Positions 19,478-31,434 are shown, numbered from the stretch's first letter. The stretch: 64,000 nucleotides of DNA from Gonocerus acuteangulatus (GCA_946811695.1 OX328124.1:33998203-34062202); one strand, 5' to 3'. Notes: generated from the sequence alone by a model not told the origin. Translations and numbers: made by a program.

Positions 19478-21497
19478 ACCGTGTTTCCATATGAAATCTG
19501 CACTATCGTCTTTCTTGACTTTGATGTCATAATTTTATTTCTAGTTCCTAGAAATGATTTTTCGTCAATTATCAAACCTCTAACTGTACTCGTTTTGAGG
19601 GAATAAGGCTTGAAACCCCTAACTTCAAAGTCGTTTTTCTATGAAACTATACAAGATATTAAAATGAATATAATGTGAATTGAAGCTATTGATTAGGTGT
19701 ACCTTGCGTATTTTTTTCATAATTTTCGGACCACTTATAAGGTAAGAAAAAAAATTGTGAAGATTTGAAGGGCGGTTTTCCTTAACTACCCCTCCAAGCA
19801 CACCTACCAAAAAAATCACGTAAAATCAGTAATGTCTCAACTATTATCCGTAAAAGTTTCATAGATGTGTGAAAGGTGCATCATACATTAAATTACAAAA
19901 ATCCTATATCGATAGCTAAACACTAAAAACCAGATGTATCGAAAATGCCTAAAGTTACTCTTAGGACGTTTTTGTTCTTAAAATATGAACCCTCACATTG
20001 CTCAGTGCATAATCCGTATTATACAGATCGAAAAACTATTGTCGTATTGCAAGCCACTAAAATAATAAATACTAAAAATCTTCATTTTCTACCAAAGATA
20101 ACTAATCCTAATCACTATTTTCTTTAAACGTTTTGGTAATATTTGTTAACATGAGATGAAAATGGAACAAATGTTACCTCGCTGTTCTATTAGACGACAA
20201 TAAAAACGATATTCATGTTGAGTTCTTGAAAATGGCAAGGTATTAAGGATTAAAGTTCGTTATCGGTACTTCAATAGCAACAAATATCGAATGTTTCATT
20301 GAATACAATTTTTTTTTTTTAATTTTTTTCTTATATTTATTTATAAGCATCCGTGCGCATCCCTGGCGTTTCGCTCCTAAAAGTTATTACATATATACAT
20401 CAGTTACAATATTACATATATACATCTATAAGCAAGATGTATTATTCGTACACATCTGGTTGATCAATTAGTTAAAATGTGATTACATATTCATTCACTA
20501 TATATTATTCGTTCTTTACAGTTTACCAAGTGACGCAATACCTTAGTTTTGTTTTTTATTGTAATTGTTTGAATATATTAGAGACATGGGATGTTTGTTT
20601 TGTGAAAAAAACAAAAGAACATTTTTTTTTTATTTCAATTTTTTTTTTTTATTTTTTTTTTAAGTACAATTAAAAGGACACACAAAGATTCACGTGCGAT
20701 TACGGTAATGATAATAGGATCATAGGTTGCTGTTCACAGCTAGCCTCGATAATTTATTTCTTATCACTTGGTCGTTAATAATCAAAAAAATTAAACTTGC
20801 GGAAATATTATAACATTTATTCAAAGTTACAAGTGATACCAAAACTATTGAAGAAAATAGTGATTAAGGTTAATTATCTTTTGTAGTAAATGAAGATTTT
20901 TAGTATTTATTATTTGAGTGGCTTGCAATACGACAATATTTTTTCGATCTGTATAATACAGATTATGCACTGAGCAATGTGAGGGTTCATATTTAAATAA
21001 CAAAAACGTCCTAAGAGTAACTTGAGATATTTTCGATACATCTGGTTTTTAGTGTTTAAATATCGATATAGGATTTTTGTAATTTAATGTATGATGCACC
21101 TTTCACACATCTATGAAACTTTTACGGATAATAGTTGAGACATTACTGATTTTACGTGATTTTTTTGGTAGGTGTGGTTGGAGGGGTAGTTAGGGAAAAC
21201 TACCCTTCAAATCTTCACAATTTTTTTTTCTTACCTTATAAGTGGTCCGAAAATTATGAAAAAAATACGCAAGGTACACCTAATCAATAGCTTCAATTCA
21301 CATTATTTTAATTTTAATATCTTGTATAGTTTCATAGAAAAACTACTTTGAAGTTAGGGGTTTCAAGCCTTATTCCCTCAAAATGAGTACAGTTAGAGGT
21401 TTGATAATTGACGAAAAATCATTTCTAGGAACTAGAAATAAAATTATGACATCAAAGTCAAGAAAGACGATAGTGCAGATTTCATATGGAAACACCT
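19478..21497. repeat. 2-kb palindrome with arms of about 650 bp
   Basis: The left arm (19478 to about 20130) and right arm (about 20843 to 21497) are inverted copies with scattered differences, starting GTGTTTCCATATGAAATC and its complement. The loop (about 20131-20842) is AT-rich, with poly-T runs. No coding frame is conserved between arms beyond short stretches, no hammerhead motif is seen, and I find no convincing target duplication. It could be a fold-back DNA transposon or an unusual inverted duplication. Confidence 0.85.
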
Positions 21498-21906
21498 TTC
21501 ACTAAGGCCCTTATAAGTTTGTTAAAGATTCAAGAATCCGGCCATATTTCAAAGAATATTTACCCGATTCAAACCAAACTTGGAGGGTCGATAAAGGCCA
21601 TAATGTGGCACATTTCCTTCCAATCGGGGTGTTTCTACGTGTTCGGGGATTGACGTTATATGCAAAGAATTTAACATTTTATTTTTATTTTGAGAACCAT
21701 TTTTTGCTAGTACATTTTGATATAATACAATAATCATTTATATGGTTAGAACAACGAGTCTTTCTTCTTTTTAAGGATTTCAATTAATTAAAAATGGGAT
21801 TATCTCAAGAGGAGATATTGAATTTCAAAATGTCACGTTACTTTTTCGCTTACAAATTTGTAGTCTCCTTCAGACTGGGAAAATCATTATTTTTTGTTTT
21901 CAAAGA

Positions 21907-22541
21907 TATTCACCTAGTGTTGTAAAAGAGCGCGCCTTTAAGGCTAGAAGGCGCAGCTCCTAAAAGCTCGAGCTCTCAGAGCTTGGACAGGGCTCGATAG
22001 AAGGCGCGAGCCTTGAAGGCTCGGCTTGGTAGAAGGCGTGAGCCTTGAAGGCTCGCCTCGGGAGAAGGCGCATGATTTGAAGCCTTTTACTTTTCATTTC
22101 CAAAATGGCGGATGGCGGGCAAACAGCTGTTTCATGAAATATACTTTAGTAGATTCGTCCTAAATTCTTTCCGCCACATTGAAATTATTCGCTGGCAATT
22201 AAATTTACCATTTCATTGATAAAATAATTATATGGATCACTAATTGGGTAAAAATAGTAACTTTTCCTAAAAAATAAACTCTTCTGTGAGACGGTGATGG
22301 CAACACTGTCGTAAAACTACAATACTACTATAACCGTGCTTGCCAAAGTTCTACCTTCCCAGGGCTCCAAGGCCGAGCCTTCAAGACTCGATGGAGAACC
22401 TTCAGGGCTTGATAAGGTTAGGATGGAGCCTCACTCCCGAGCCTTCATCCAGCCCTCAGAGCTCCGGCTGTAGAGGTTAGGTTCAACGCTCAGACCTGTA
22501 GCCTCTAGTCAGGGCTCGCTTTTAGCAACACTATATTCACC
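21907..22541. mobile_element. 619-bp hAT-type MITE with perfect 8-bp target duplication
   Basis: The element (21915-22533) starts TAGTGTTGTAAAAGAGCG and ends CGCTTTTAGCAACACTA. TATTCACC flanks it exactly (21907-21914 and 22534-22541). Both subterminal regions are built from repeats of AAGGCTCG/CGAGCCTT-type units (about 21950-22080 and 22365-22510). The middle is AT-rich and non-coding. Confidence 0.9.
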
Positions 22542-22984
22542 ACATTAGAGTTTTTTGGGGTGCTTATTTCTGCTATTATTTTTGGTATAAAAAAATTTAT
22601 AATACTAGTTTACTTGAAAACATAAGCACATTTTTGAATTTATTTGACGAAATATAAATTATTGTTTAACGATTATATTTTTCTTTTAATCTAGGAACTC
22701 TATAAAATAAATGAATTGGTGAAAGAATCATGTCGATATAATTTTTTAAACTCGATATAAAAAATAAAGCACTTTCAACCTATTTTATTTTATTTTTCGG
22801 CTCCAAGGCGTATTGGACGGAACGCTCGGACACGTGTAAACTATTTTTCGGTGTAGAATCACCAGAAAACAAATGGTCCAGATCGGTGACACCATCGGTG
22901 TATACTCCCCTTGTGAGTCTGACATCGCAACTTCTTACAAAAAAAACACGAACTTGCGAAACTGTTGGGCAATTGATTCACAAC
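22542..22984. other. Unassigned AT-rich sequence
   Basis: No gene seen. Confidence 0.35.
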
Positions 22985-23085
22985 AAGCCAATATACTCGC
23001 GTGTTTTGTTTCAGTTGCAAACTAATTTCAGACGCAACTAGTTTGCAACTCGAGTTGCAGAACAGTCGCACCGTGTGCACTGGGC
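22985..23085 (-). repeat. Candidate MITE end, partner of 19039-19170
   Basis: Read on the minus strand it starts GGCCCAGTGCACACGGTG, then CGACTGTTCTGCAACTCGAG and TTGCAAACTAGTTGCG. TAA follows the end on the plus strand, consistent with a TWA-type target, but the other end is not certain. Confidence 0.42.
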
Positions 23086-23875
23086 CTAAGGCTTCAAAAT
23101 CAATCCAAAAGGTTGGCACTAATAACGCCTTTTCATTTATTTAAAAATATTGTTTTTGTAGTTATTTCGAATGAATAAAAGTGATTTATAAATTCATAGT
23201 TATCTGATGGGGAAATGAGAAAGAATGAAGAGAAAATAGGTCTGTGTTAAGTTTCAGTAAAATCGGATCATTGTTGTATGCGGTTAACGGGAAAATATTT
23301 CAGCATATGTGAAGTTCCTTCATTCAAAATTAAATCATGTCGACATTCGAGCCCAAGAGTAATTTATACTTTGTAATTTAATTATTCTTGACAGGTATTT
23401 GTGTTTTTTATTTATTATATCGAGATAATGTATTCATTACAGAAAAATAACATCTATTTATTATTTAGAGATGGAGTTATTATGATGGTGCCACTGTATT
23501 TTAGACAAACATTTTGGTATGTGTGTCAATCCCCTCCACTCACGCTCTGATGAGGCTCGGAAAGAGTAGCTTGGAGTGTCAAATAAAGGTTATTGTGATT
23601 TAGATCAGAATTGTATTCCTGTAAAATTACAAAATAAATAGAGAATATGTCGAAGAGTTACGTTATGCATACAGATCATCCAGAAGGAATGAAACTGAAT
23701 TTGGGCAGGCTAACTTATCAGAATTATTCTAGCGTTTGCAATATCGTCTGAAGGTATCATCTAAGCATAAAATTAAAATTGCAATTTCAACTATAATACA
23801 CAATCATTCTTCAATTTTTACAACACATTGAATCCAGTGCCTACACAATTATGTGTAGACTGAAGGAACTATAAA
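23086..23875. other. Unassigned sequence
   Basis: No domain-bearing frame or matched repeat is recognised. Confidence 0.4.
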
Positions 23876-24075
23876 TACCTACATATATAAAAATTCAGTT
23901 CTCTATCTGTCTCTCTGTTTGTTTCTTATTCAAATCCACACCGTTGAAGCGATTTTGACCAAACTTGGCACTTTGGTAGGTCTTGATCCGAGGTCATAGG
24001 CTAGGCCAAAATTGTCTAGTACCCACAGTTCGGAGGTGCCGGGTTCGAACTGTGAGCACAACAAGTTACAGGAGA
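23876..24075 (+). mobile_element. Helitron-like 5' fragment
   Basis: ACATATATAAAAATTCAG, TGTCTCTCTGTTTGTTTC, CAAATCCACACCG, CGATTTTGACCAAACTTGG, GGTCTTGATCCG, TAGGCTAGG and GGTTCGAACTGTGA occur in the same order as in the complete copy at 62104-62424. The characteristic 3' end (GGCACGCCGTGT...CTAG) is missing, so this is truncated. Confidence 0.6.
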
Positions 24076-24738
24076 ATAAATTGTCAGAAATCATCACTTT
24101 TGAAAAATGAGATATTCACCCAGACGGACAGTAACGGAACATCGTTCTATCATCTGTGGACTATTGGCAATTGTTTGACAAGTGAAGTCCAAACCTAAAT
24201 ATGCTATCTCCTCCACTGCTGCTTTCTCATGTGTGGTATTTACTAATTGATATCCAGAGTCGAGCATAACTAACTGATCCTTCTTTCTGCAAGGGAAAAT
24301 GACTGACCAAGGCCCGCGTCTTGATGATTCCGAAGATGGGCCAAGGTATAAGACAGACATTAGACGAATGAGGCTAAGGAGAAGGAGAAGAGATCAATCT
24401 GCTTAGAGGCTCTTCAATCATCTGTTTCCCGCCAAAGTCATTAGCCCGCGAAAATACCGTATCACCGACCCCCGCCAATATCATATCATCGATCAAGCCG
24501 TCAACCTTTCATCCCTGCTTATTTCATCTTAATCACCTCGCATCTCCGCTCAGATCAGGATTTAAATATGAAGGAGAGGAAACGAAGAGAAGCATGCATT
24601 TTGCATGGACGTCATTCAAAATCTTTACGACATATATACAATTCTAAATATTTACTTATTTTTATGGAGGAGAGGAAATATATTATTTGTAATTGTATTT
24701 TTGCAGATTAGATATGAGACCATACCTATATTCTAAAT
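24076..24738. other. Unassigned; one unexplained minus-strand frame
   Basis: A minus-strand open frame (24360-24094) encodes DSGYQLVNTTHEKAAVEEIA and then YLGLDFTCQTIANSPQMIER. A splice-acceptor-like TTTTCCCTTGCAG precedes part of it. I do not recognise the protein, and it may be chance. Confidence 0.25.
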
Positions 24739-24818
24739 ATATTTATTCATTTTTTATATATGGCGCAGGTCAAAAGAATAGTACTCCATTTTCTATGTAC
24801 TATTTTATTATTGGCACG

Positions 24819-24860
24819 CCCTACATGTTTCGTGGCCTTTATGCCACCTCCTCAGGGGCC
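24819..24860 (-). ncRNA. Hammerhead ribozyme motif (left arm)
   Basis: Minus strand: stem I GCCC/GGGC, core CUGAGGA (N7 is G), stem II GUGGC/GCCAC around a six-base loop, GAAA, then stem III ACA/UGU and cleavage-site A. All conserved core positions are kept. Confidence 0.82.
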
Positions 24861-25146
24861 ATTACATCCTAAAAATTTTTAACAAATTTTTAGTAAAACA
24901 TTTTTCATTTTCGTAAATCCAATAATTCCTTGTCATTAATATATTATAAACAGAATTGTTTTTTCTATGGATTGTTCACTATCTTCTCATGTTATTGTAA
25001 AATATTTTATTTAAAAATTTAATTTCTGTCTGCTTATTTAATTTAATGTGATTCTGTTTATAATATATTAATGACAAGGAGTTATTGGATTTACGAAAAT
25101 GAAAAATGTTTTATTAAAAATTTGTTAAAGATTTTTAGGATCTAAT

Positions 25147-25189
25147 GGCCCCTGAGGAGGTGGCATAAAGGCCACGAAACATGTAGGGC
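25147..25189 (+). ncRNA. Hammerhead ribozyme motif (right arm)
   Basis: It has the same sequence as the left-arm motif on the plus strand: stem I GCCC/GGGC, CUGAGGA, stem II GUGGC/GCCAC, GAAA, stem III ACA/UGU. Confidence 0.82.
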
Positions 25190-25272
25190 GTGCCAACAAT
25201 AAAATAGTACATACATAGAAAATGGAGTACTATTCTTTTGACCTGCGCCATATATAAAAAATAAATAAATAT

Positions 25273-26966
25273 ACGTAAATAAAGGTCAGAAAAAAGTGGA
25301 TAATAATAAATATATTTATATTCTAAAAAAAATATTCATGTAACATTTTCGATATATGAACAGCAAGACAGAAAAAACAAAACAAAACAAGTCAGGAGAC
25401 TTGAGGTAGATATTACAAAATAAAGAAATGATGGTTCGATTCCCTATGGATACGTGGATTTTCTTTCGAAAATAACACATATTCTTCCAAAACAGGACCA
25501 GGTAACCATCAATAACCGACTATTAACCGTGACATAAAAAATGACTAAAATAAAGTCAGATATTGCACTAGTTGGCCTCGTGGTGGTACTTCTCACACAC
25601 ACCAAAAGATTCTGTAATCAGAAGCATTCTTAAAAGTACCAACCATGTATCCTATCGTGTAAAATACTCATATTCCAGGATTTTCCCATGGCCATGATAA
25701 TTATTCCAGCACTTTAGATTGTTTCAGGCGAACAATAAACATTAAAAAAAATCTATTAATTCTCTTTGGTCCAATATATTCTTGAAACGTTGAAAAAAAA
25801 AGTTTTATTTTCCTCTGAATTTCCAATGTCTCTCTAAATTCTTCCGTCAGTGGGACTTTCACTCGGGTTAAAATTGACAAAGTGAACGCTTTCAAATGCC
25901 AAAAGCTCCTTCACTTTTACCGAACACCTCACTAAGGTAAGTGTAGGACATCATTTAAACAATTCAGTTTTACTTTTTTAACGATTTAGCGTCAAGAGTC
26001 TAATGTTTTAATATTAACAGACAAAATAAACGTGTTAAAATATGTTGAATTTTTATACTTTTTTATTGAGAGCCATATAACACCCATAATTAATTATTAT
26101 TATTATTATACACTTATAATTAATTATTATTTTCTATCATACGCAAAGCTCTTCCCGCCGAAACTGCGAATAGTTTTAATAAATAAACATTATTAAAACT
26201 AGTATTAAACAAAATAAACATAGAGAAAAACATATTAAGTAAAATAACTCTGATATAGATTTAAATTGCTGAGTAGAATCCATGCTTCAATCAAAAATAA
26301 TTTATAACAAATATAATTTACTCAGAATATAAACAATAAAGCCTGTCTGTCGAGGCCATTAGCCAATGCACAAAAATAAAATAAATAAAGCCCTGTCATT
26401 GTTTACAGAAGTACATTTTCTTAAATCAGAACATGTCTAGGGACGATTCTCAGATATTTCAAATAATTTAAACATATACAAGTGTTATGAAGCATTATTT
26501 ACAAAATAATTCAGAGTAATTTATATAAATCTACAGGACGATCAGGCGACAAAAGATGTATTAATAGGTGTTTTAAAACCTCGTTGCAGCATAAACAACT
26601 ATAACTCTCTTAAAGTTGGACAATTACATAATCCCTTATAATCTTCAAAAATGTTTATACTTTGAATTATGAGTTTAGTGTCTTATAAGTATTTATGAAG
26701 GATTTTACAAATCACATTTGTGAACATACGATAATTTATAATTGACGTCTGCAATTAATTCGTATCACCTGATACGGTTGTTTTTATTATTATTTTAGGT
26801 GGTCCGACAGCCAAGGTCGTCAGCACCGAGGTAATTGTTTATATCTTATCAAATTAAACCAATAATTAGGGACACATTAATCCCGTATACTTTCTTTTGA
26901 ACTTCGGACTCTCAAGTATAAATGGATCTGTGATGTATGCAGCGTTATTTGTGGAGTTCTCGATTT
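25273..26966. other. Unassigned AT-rich sequence
   Basis: Short TTA/AAT repeats near 26085-26130. No gene or matched repeat is recognised. Confidence 0.4.
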
Positions 26967-27018
26967 CGTAGAAGGTAGAAAAATGATGTCTCTCCACTGT
27001 TTTTCAAAGTATTTATTA

Positions 27019-27056
27019 GCAAAAGCTTTTCGAGAACATGGTTCTCATCGTCAGTG
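27019..27056 (-). ncRNA. Hammerhead ribozyme motif (left arm)
   Basis: Minus strand: stem I GCA/UGC, core CUGACGA, stem II GAGAAC/GUUCUC around a three-base loop, GAAA, and self-complementary stem III AAG/CUU with cleavage-site U. Confidence 0.82.
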
Positions 27057-27109
27057 CATCTACAATTTTCACAAAAACACGCATATATTAATTAAAGAAA
27101 TATTTATAA

Positions 27110-27166
<57 letters not shown>

Positions 27167-27224
27167 AAAGAAATATAAATATTTCTTTAATTAATATATG
27201 CGTGTTTTTGTGAAAATTGTAGAT

Positions 27225-27262
27225 GCACTGACGATGAGAACCATGTTCTCGAAAAGCTTTTG
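27225..27262 (+). ncRNA. Hammerhead ribozyme motif (right arm)
   Basis: It is identical in sequence to the left-arm motif, on the plus strand, with intact core and stems I to III. Confidence 0.82.
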
Positions 27263-27316
27263 CTAATAAATACTTTGAAAAACAGTGGAGAGACATCATT
27301 TTTCTACCTTCTACGA

Positions 27317-30040
27317 TATAAATGGATCGTTAACTAATCTTTCTAAATTTGTTTAAGTACCTTTTTTTCGGCACCAACTCTATTTTACTCGCCAATCAAG
27401 TATAAAATGTTCATAATTTGGCCGGTGGCCCTAAATCCTCGGGCTGAACGCAAAACCTTGGCTAACAAGAGGCTAGAGGTATGCATGTATTTTTATTAGT
27501 ACTTGCCAAATACAAGGTTTTATCTGGCCAAGCTGTTCCGCTACGCCATTTTAATCATGAAAGAGTGTGAGCCTAGACTTACAGGATGAATTCTCGCGAA
27601 ACATAAGTGACGTGGAGCTATTGTATCTAATAATGTATTTGTTGAAAATTATGGTCTGTACAAATCCATGAATATATCAATGTGATGGTCAAAAGGGGTG
27701 AGAGGTCAAAGTATGCCAACAACATCCTGGATGAACTACAAGCATCGTTTTACTTGTAGTAAGAGAATAGCCAATGCTCATATTCCACTTGAGGTTTGTT
27801 TCTTTGCAGTTGTCGCTGCAGGAAATCTAACATCTTCCGTCTTCTGAGTCTTCATGGTGGAGAGATAAAGAAGTGATGATGATATATAAGGACAGGACCT
27901 CAGGATCTAGAATGGTGAATTCGTTGCTGTGAGTCTTTGGAATTTGGATTATATTATTTCTTTATCGAAAAGGATATTCAGTTCTTTATGGTGGTTGTGG
28001 TTGGATACTTAGCTCGGATCATATTGCATTAAGATCTAAACCTATATCTTTCGTCCAATTCTTTGAGAATTAGAGAGTGTATCTGCTCATCTCCCCCTTT
28101 AGCATCCAACTCTCTCGAACGGGATGAGTAGTGCGTTCAAGTCTTTCCCAACCATCTTACTTAAGCGGCGAGAATACTTAACATTGGCCTTTTGGGTAAA
28201 CACAATTTCTTTCTAGTGAATGGAGTCTTCCCTCTAAGATAAAGTAAACTCCATCATTGATATAGAAAAAATAATTACATTCACAGGAACTCTGTCATCT
28301 TAGAACGTTTCCGTAGAAAACCTATTCCAGTAGCGAATTGATTAAATAATAAAACTCTTAATACCTTTATTAGAACTAAACCTAATACTTCCTAAACTTC
28401 AAGTTTCTCCAACTGGGGTGTTACAATATAAAATAACAATTGAATTTATTATGTAGGAAAATTAGTATTAGGCTTTCGATCGATAACCTTCTCCTTGAGA
28501 AGATTTTGCAACCGTTTTCGGGACATTTTTGAAAGTATACCAACGAGCCAAACGAGTAAAAACATTCAATCCGTTACGTCGAAGTCGCCAAACTTAAAAT
28601 TCTAGTTTTCTTAATTTTTGTCGGAAACAGTTAAATATATGGCTTTGGTTTATTAGAATTCCCAAGTGAAAATTCCAGAAAAAGTGGAAGTCTTTTGTTG
28701 CAAGACCGTAGAAGGCATATGAAACATCCACATTTTTAGTCAAAACTTTCGGATTAATCATAGTGTCAACGCCATAAGGGTTTTACACGCGCAGAGAGGG
28801 AGGTAACACGCTAAAATTGTGAATACAAACAAGATACTTACAAGAGGAATGCTACGCAAAAAAACGGACCAGAGACCACCTCCCTGGATAAGACTGGAGT
28901 GTCGCTGGCAGGCACCTTACCAGCAGGCCTTGTAATCAAAATCCTGCGACACGCTCCCTCTCTTAGCCTAATCGAAATGTCAAAACAGATAGCAAACTTT
29001 CCTCTCCTCCAGGCCTGCCTTCATCCGCCCTTTCTCCCGGTGCCAGGCTCAGGACTAGTCATCAGCTTGGGTAATAACACGGGGGGGGGGGGGGCAATTT
29101 CATTGTTGGGGGAGCAAATATGAAAAAGGTGTAAATCTCCGAGAAGCAGAACGTATACTATAGTATAAGGGTGGATATTATCGGGGATAAGTAACGAGAG
29201 TAAATAAAACTCATTTTGTATACAAAAAATAGCTATATTTGATAATAGTCCAGCAGATAAAGGGGGTCGAGCTAACACTAATACCTCCAGAAGATTGTCA
29301 GCTAAATGTCAAAAACAAATGCATACTTACAAAACAGAATTATTAAACCAGTAAAAAAATATGATGGATGTACAAAAAAAATCGCTAATAAGATCATTTT
29401 TTGTTAACAAAAATAAGTAACTGGACATTATAAACAGGTAAATGAAAAATATTTTTTTTCATAGAACTTAGTTCAGAGTATGGAGAGATTATCAAAAACA
29501 AAAAATATCAAAATGACAGAAGTACAAATAAATAGACAATGATGATATTTTTATTCTTTAATAATAACTTAATTAATAATTGAAAGAAGCAAGATTCTCC
29601 CAGGGAATATGCCCCAATAGATAGAGGGGTTCAAGCTAACAATAATTCCTGGGTATGGTTTGAGTATGCTGAAACCAAGTTTTCGACCTCGAAAGCCGAG
29701 GAAGAACTTCTGGCAGTCGAAAACCCGCAAATTATTGGCTCTTTATGAAGTTCGTCTTCATTAATTTGTAATTTGTTGTTTAAGGGTAAAAAAATTCAAA
29801 TACGGATTAAAAAGCATTAAATTCTGCATCAAATGAGCTGGCCAAAGTCCAAATTTGGCCAGGTAAAATTGCCACAATCGCTAGCCAAAAAAACAACAAT
29901 TTTTTCCGATCGGTGAACAACTGTGGTGAGCCCACTTTGTTGGATTCATCAATTCTTTTGATACTCCCCATCCCTAAAAATTGCCCTGAGATATTGATGC
30001 TCTCCAACTTTTCTACCCCAATCTGAAGCCTCTTTATACT
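27317..30040. other. Unassigned sequence
   Basis: No exon or RNA gene is recognised. Contains a 12-13 G run near 29081-29093 and two similar blocks (about 29258-29288 and 29621-29651: GGGGTTCAAGCTAACAATAA-like). A plus-strand frame at 28899-29123 has no recognisable domain. Confidence 0.4.
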
Positions 30041-30085
30041 TGGCTAAAAGGTTTCGGCTTGCGTTTCGCCCCTTCATCAGTGCAA
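30041..30085 (-). mobile_element. Degenerate PLE hammerhead-like fragment
   Basis: The minus strand reads CUGAUGA, a GGGGC...GCC-type stem and GAAACC. Stem III does not pair, so activity is unlikely. A further TGATGAAGGC...GTGAAACGTA trace lies on the plus strand at about 30176-30208. Confidence 0.45.
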
Positions 30086-31365
30086 TGAAATCCGTATTGA
30101 AGCCCCTACATCACTTATTACTGATTACGTTGCTTATCATTGATGAAGCATCATCTCTTCCTCTCGTCATAGCCATGATGAAGGCTTGAATTTCGTGAAA
30201 CGTAATCAAACATAACTCAAGTTTACATCTTAAAAAGTCCGACTCGCCGGAACAATTCTTCTAAAATAGAAGTGTGAATCGTCTACCATTTACTTCCCAA
30301 AATCTAACAATTGTTCTAAAAACAAAGAATATACAAAAAACAATACATCAATAAATACATCAACTAACTAAATAAGCTAATGTGAAATACGACCAATATA
30401 ACACACACTAATTTTATGACTTCCTCCTAGCGACGTCAATTAGAGGAAGGAAGGATGTTCCACCCGCATCTCCTGCAAGAGAAGTAGGTAAAACAATAAT
30501 TTATGAGACAAGCCTTATCAAATCCATCTGCAACTGGATGCTTCCTTAGGACTAGATTTATATCTGTCATTACTACGTGTAATGATGGGGAGGAAATAGA
30601 AAGCAGGGAGAGAATGGAAGATAACTGTGATGGTTCTTTAACATTTCATGTAGAATAAAGTCTATATGTTGTATAAGTAATGCAGTTATGGTACTCAATC
30701 AGTACATCAGTTGGATTAATACATCCAATTTCACATAAACCTTTGAGCTAAATGATGCAAGAATAATGAATAGATAAGGGTAGGTTTGTATTCGGCTAAG
30801 AGAAAACGGCAGGTATCCAGAAAAATCAATATTTCGAACGCTTCGGCCTTCTATTTGGCAACCTTCTTCAACAAAAATACCTAGGTGACAAAGGAAGACC
30901 TTGATATCGTTTAGGTGACTATAGAAAAGTGTCACACTTATCCATGGTCACCTAACGGTTATCGTGGTCTTCCTGTGAAACACCTATTGTAATGCAATCT
31001 TGAAGAGTGGCGTAATTAGATAAGAGTGGTGTAAAGGAAGGAGTTGATTATCCACATATTCCACGGTCCGATATTTTAGCTCAAGTCAAAGACGGAATCT
31101 GGCTTCAGTGGGATAGGCCATAAAAATATTTAAGTAAAATAACAATAAATCATTTTTGTTTCTATTTTCAACCCTTTATAATTCTCGAATTGAGTCGAAC
31201 ATTCATTATTACTCCGAATGTTGAGTTCACGTGCATCAGTTAAATATTTGAAAGGTGCACGTGGATCCCTCAATGAGTTGAGCCGTGTTGCAGAGTGACG
31301 AGAACAAATCAATAACAGACATAGATCCAGGAGAGGTAATTCTGTTCGTGTTTATAACGCATCGG
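30086..31365. other. Mostly unassigned, with one PLE end fragment
   Basis: At about 30785-30885 (minus) GAAGAAGGTTGCCAAATAGA, GGCCGAAGCGTT, CGAAATATTGATTTT and CTTAGCCGAATAC follow the PLE subfamily seen at 53989-54090. The remainder has no recognised gene. Confidence 0.45.
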
Positions 31366-31434
31366 ATGAATTAGCAACCTATAGCAACGCTAATGGCCTA
31401 GATGTCGATGCGCCGTAAGAAAAAAAAAAAAAAT
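31366..31434 (+). mobile_element. SINE core and 3' tail fragment
   Basis: TAGCAACCTATAG is followed by ACGCTAATGGCCTAGATG and TCGATGCGCCGTAAG, then an A run with one G break. Core and tail match the family; no head is recognised upstream. Confidence 0.7.

Larger units (their letters stand above)
24739..25272. mobile_element. PLE-derived palindrome with two well-formed hammerhead motifs
   Basis: Left arm 24739-24957 (minus) and right arm 25051-25272 (plus) are inverted copies of about 220 bp, sharing TATATGGCGCAGGTCAAAAG, AATAGTACTCCATTTTC, GGCACGCCCTACATG and the inner TTATAATATATTAATGACAA. They are separated by about 93 bp. The 3' sides face outward as in the other PLE pairs. No protein coding remains. 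Confidence 0.85.
26967..27316. mobile_element. PLE-derived palindrome with central (TA)n and two hammerhead motifs
   Basis: Left arm 26967-27109 (minus) and right arm about 27173-27316 (plus) are almost perfect inverted repeats flanking a TA run (27116-27162). Outer ends read TCGTAGAAGGTAGAAAAATG and its complement. The arms face outward, as in the other PLE pairs. Confidence 0.88.

Noticed and set aside
28899..29123. Plus-strand frame as a coding exon
   Set aside because: It runs into a G homopolymer, has no recognisable domain and no supporting splice sites.
30150..30215. Second hammerhead at ATGATGAAGGC...GTGAAACGTA
   Set aside because: The core starts AUGAUGA, stem II does not pair and GAAA is displaced; listed only as a PLE trace.
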